This document shows, piece after piece, positions 20,837 to 22,270 of a stretch of DNA of 22,270 nucleotides. A program made the position numbers and the translations under genes. The stretch lies in NCBI GenBank assembly GCA_900769565.1, contig CAAGHC010000028.1, forward strand, positions 1 through 22,270. Direction: 5' to 3'. The DNA comes from Clostridia bacterium (GTDB lineage Bacteria; Bacillota; Clostridia; Christensenellales; Borkfalkiaceae). The notes beneath the pieces are model-generated. The model had not been told where the DNA came from. It ran no database searches and saw only the letters and a list, made by a program, of their open reading frames with translations. Each line of letters starts with the position of its first letter. Position 1 is the stretch's first letter.

Positions 20837-22270
20837 ATGGCTAATAAAGATTTACTTAATCCTAACTACAATAAAAAAACTATTACTGTTTTTTATGCTT
20901 GCGACGATAACTTTGTAAAATTTTGTATAGTTTCTATAAAGTCGCTATTAAAAAACGCTAACAAAGACTACTATTACGTTATACACGTTCTAAATTCAGG
21001 TCTATCTAAAGAAATGGAAAATGAACTTAAAAAATTAAATGAGGAAAACGTAAAGATAAATTTAGTTTGCGTTGCTGATAAAATTAGTTCGTTTGGTGAA
21101 AATCTTCCGATTAGAGATTATTACTCAAAAACGACCTATTTTAGAATGTTGATTGCGAATTTATTTCCTGAATATGATAAGGCGCTTTATATTGATAGTG
21201 ATACAGTTGTTTTAGGGGACGTTTCCGTTCTGTTTGGCGTTGAACTAGGGGATAATTTAGTTGGCGCATGTAATGAGCAAGCCATGGTACAGACTGACGT
21301 TTACGGTGATTACGTTGAAAAAGTTATGGGGATTGACCGCAATAAATATTTTAATGCGGGCGTATTGCTTATTAACTGTAAATTGTTTAGAGAAGAGAAC
21401 GTTCTCGAACAGTTTATTAAGTTACTCGACGTATACACGTTTGTAGTAACGCAAGATGAAGATTATCTTAACGTTATATGTCAAAATAGAGTTTTGTGGT
21501 TAGAACAGGCTTGGAACGTTGAAGTATATGGGGATTTACCTGTAAAAGAGTGCGAAATTAAAATTATTCATTACATTATGGTTTCTAAACCTTGGCGTTA
21601 CGAAGATTGCAGATTAAAGGAATATTTTTGGAAGTACGCAAAACAAACTGACGTTTATGATAGCATTTTAAGTGATTTTAAAGAATATTCGGATGAAAAT
21701 AGACAACAAGATTTAGCGAGCCTTGAAAGATTAGCGCAAACGGCAAGCGAAGAGGCAAAGCGTGAAGATACTTATATAAAGTTGGTTTCTGAAGGTAAAA
21801 GTGCAGATAGATTGAAGGTGATTGAGAAGATTAGACGGTATGAAATTGAGAAAAAGTTTGACGTTGACGTTGAAAACGACCCTGAAACTATACCGTTAAA
21901 GCCTGATATGGTTGATTATTTATCTGAAAAGCCATTATCAAAACTTAAAACTAAATTTGCAAATTACGTTGCTCAAAGTTTTTATGAGCGCAGAATAAAA
22001 AAAAGTCAACTTATAATTAAGGACGTAATAGGTATTGAGAATTTTAAGGCAGTTAAAGGTGGTGCGTTTTTAACGTGTAACCATTTTAACGCTAACGATA
22101 ATTACGCTATCTGGCGTGCAATCAGAAATGAGTTTCCTAAAGGAAAGAGATTATACAAAATAATACGTGAAGGAAATTACACGAATTTTAAGGGTTTATA
22201 CGGGTTTTTCTTTAGAAACTGCAATACTTTGCCGTTAAGTAGCAATATGGAAACTATGAAAAATTTCTTA
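20837..22270 (+). CDS. GT8 glycosyltransferase fused to a PlsC-like acyltransferase (3' end outside window)
   Basis: Open from ATG 20837 (AAAGGAG at 20826-20832) to the window end, 478 codons with no stop. Residues about 13-255 are a family 8 glycosyltransferase: ITVFYACDDNF at the start, YYSKTTYFRMLIANLFP, the metal-binding DSD at 120-122 (YIDSDTVVLGD), YFNAGVLLINC, and the closing H245...KPW (251-253). Residues about 262-390 are a charged, partly helical linker. From about 390 a second domain begins: VIGIENFKAVKGGAFLTCNH then HFNANDN, which is the HX4D acyltransferase motif (H416, D421) in its usual setting after xGxENxxxxGG. GT8 enzymes use nucleotide sugars and PlsC-like enzymes acylate an alcohol with fatty acid. 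The product is unknown; an acylated envelope glycan or glycolipid is a guess. Confidence 0.8.
   Translation, partial: MANKDLLNPNYNKKTITVFYACDDNFVKFCIVSIKSLLKNANKDYYYVIHVLNSGLSKEMENELKKLNEENVKINLVCVADKISSFGENLPIRDYYSKTTYFRMLIANLFPEYDKALYIDSDTVVLGDVSVLFGVELGDNLVGACNEQAMVQTDVYGDYVEKVMGIDRNKYFNAGVLLINCKLFREENVLEQFIKLLDVYTFVVTQDEDYLNVICQNRVLWLEQAWNVEVYGDLPVKECEIKIIHYIMVSKPWRYEDCRLKEYFWKYAKQTDVYDSILSDFKEYSDENRQQDLASLERLAQTASEEAKREDTYIKLVSEGKSADRLKVIEKIRRYEIEKKFDVDVENDPETIPLKPDMVDYLSEKPLSKLKTKFANYVAQSFYERRIKKSQLIIKDVIGIENFKAVKGGAFLTCNHFNANDNYAIWRAIRNEFPKGKRLYKIIREGNYTNFKGLYGFFFRNCNTLPLSSNMETMKNFL

Overview
The window is a dense stretch of low-GC bacterial chromosome, almost all on the + strand. It is best explained as an uncultured member of the Clostridia (Firmicutes). 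The evidence is a threonine T-box leader in front of thrS, a YtxC-like (sporulation-associated family) gene directly upstream of thrS, a DAP-type MurE, a mraZ-headed division and cell wall (dcw) cluster with a Gram-positive FtsL/DivIB/FtsA/FtsZ set, and strong AAGGAG ribosome binding sites. I cannot name a genus. There is no phage, insertion sequence, CRISPR array or rRNA.

Layout. 1-367 is the 3' end of a P-type cation ATPase. 437-1156 is the YtxC-like gene. 1170-1424 is a promoter and threonine T-box leader, followed by thrS and lgt as one operon ending at a hairpin. rpsT (S20 with an added C-terminal tail) lies on the minus strand between terminators and its own promoter. A glutamate racemase-like gene (murI) then leads into the dcw promoter. 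The dcw operon runs 5722-18920: mraZ, rsmH, ftsL-like, a class B PBP, murE, mraY, murD, ftsW, murA, divIB/ftsQ, ftsA, ftsZ. It ends at a strong hairpin. Next come a minus-strand tRNA-Pro(GGG), trmB, a minus-strand HTH membrane protein, and a gene cut by the window end that joins a GT8 glycosyltransferase to a PlsC-like acyltransferase.

How the genes work together. Most of the window serves peptidoglycan synthesis and septation. MurI makes D-Glu, MurA, MurD and MurE are cytoplasmic precursor steps, MraY makes lipid I, and FtsW plus the PBP polymerise and cross-link the wall at the FtsZ/FtsA/DivIB/FtsL ring. murB, murC, murF, murG and ddl are not in the cluster and must lie elsewhere. RsmH and MraZ are the usual head of the operon. 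The thrS-lgt operon responds to uncharged tRNA-Thr through the T-box.

Most notable points: the GT8-acyltransferase fusion at the right edge; a PBP gene whose only plausible start is an AUU codon behind a perfect Shine-Dalgarno; five helically phased A-tracts just upstream of the dcw promoter, flanked by repeated AGTGGTCAA boxes that could be MraZ sites; an FtsA without a C-terminal membrane anchor; an FtsL with a ~130-residue cytoplasmic region; and a S20 protein with a ~42-residue tail.
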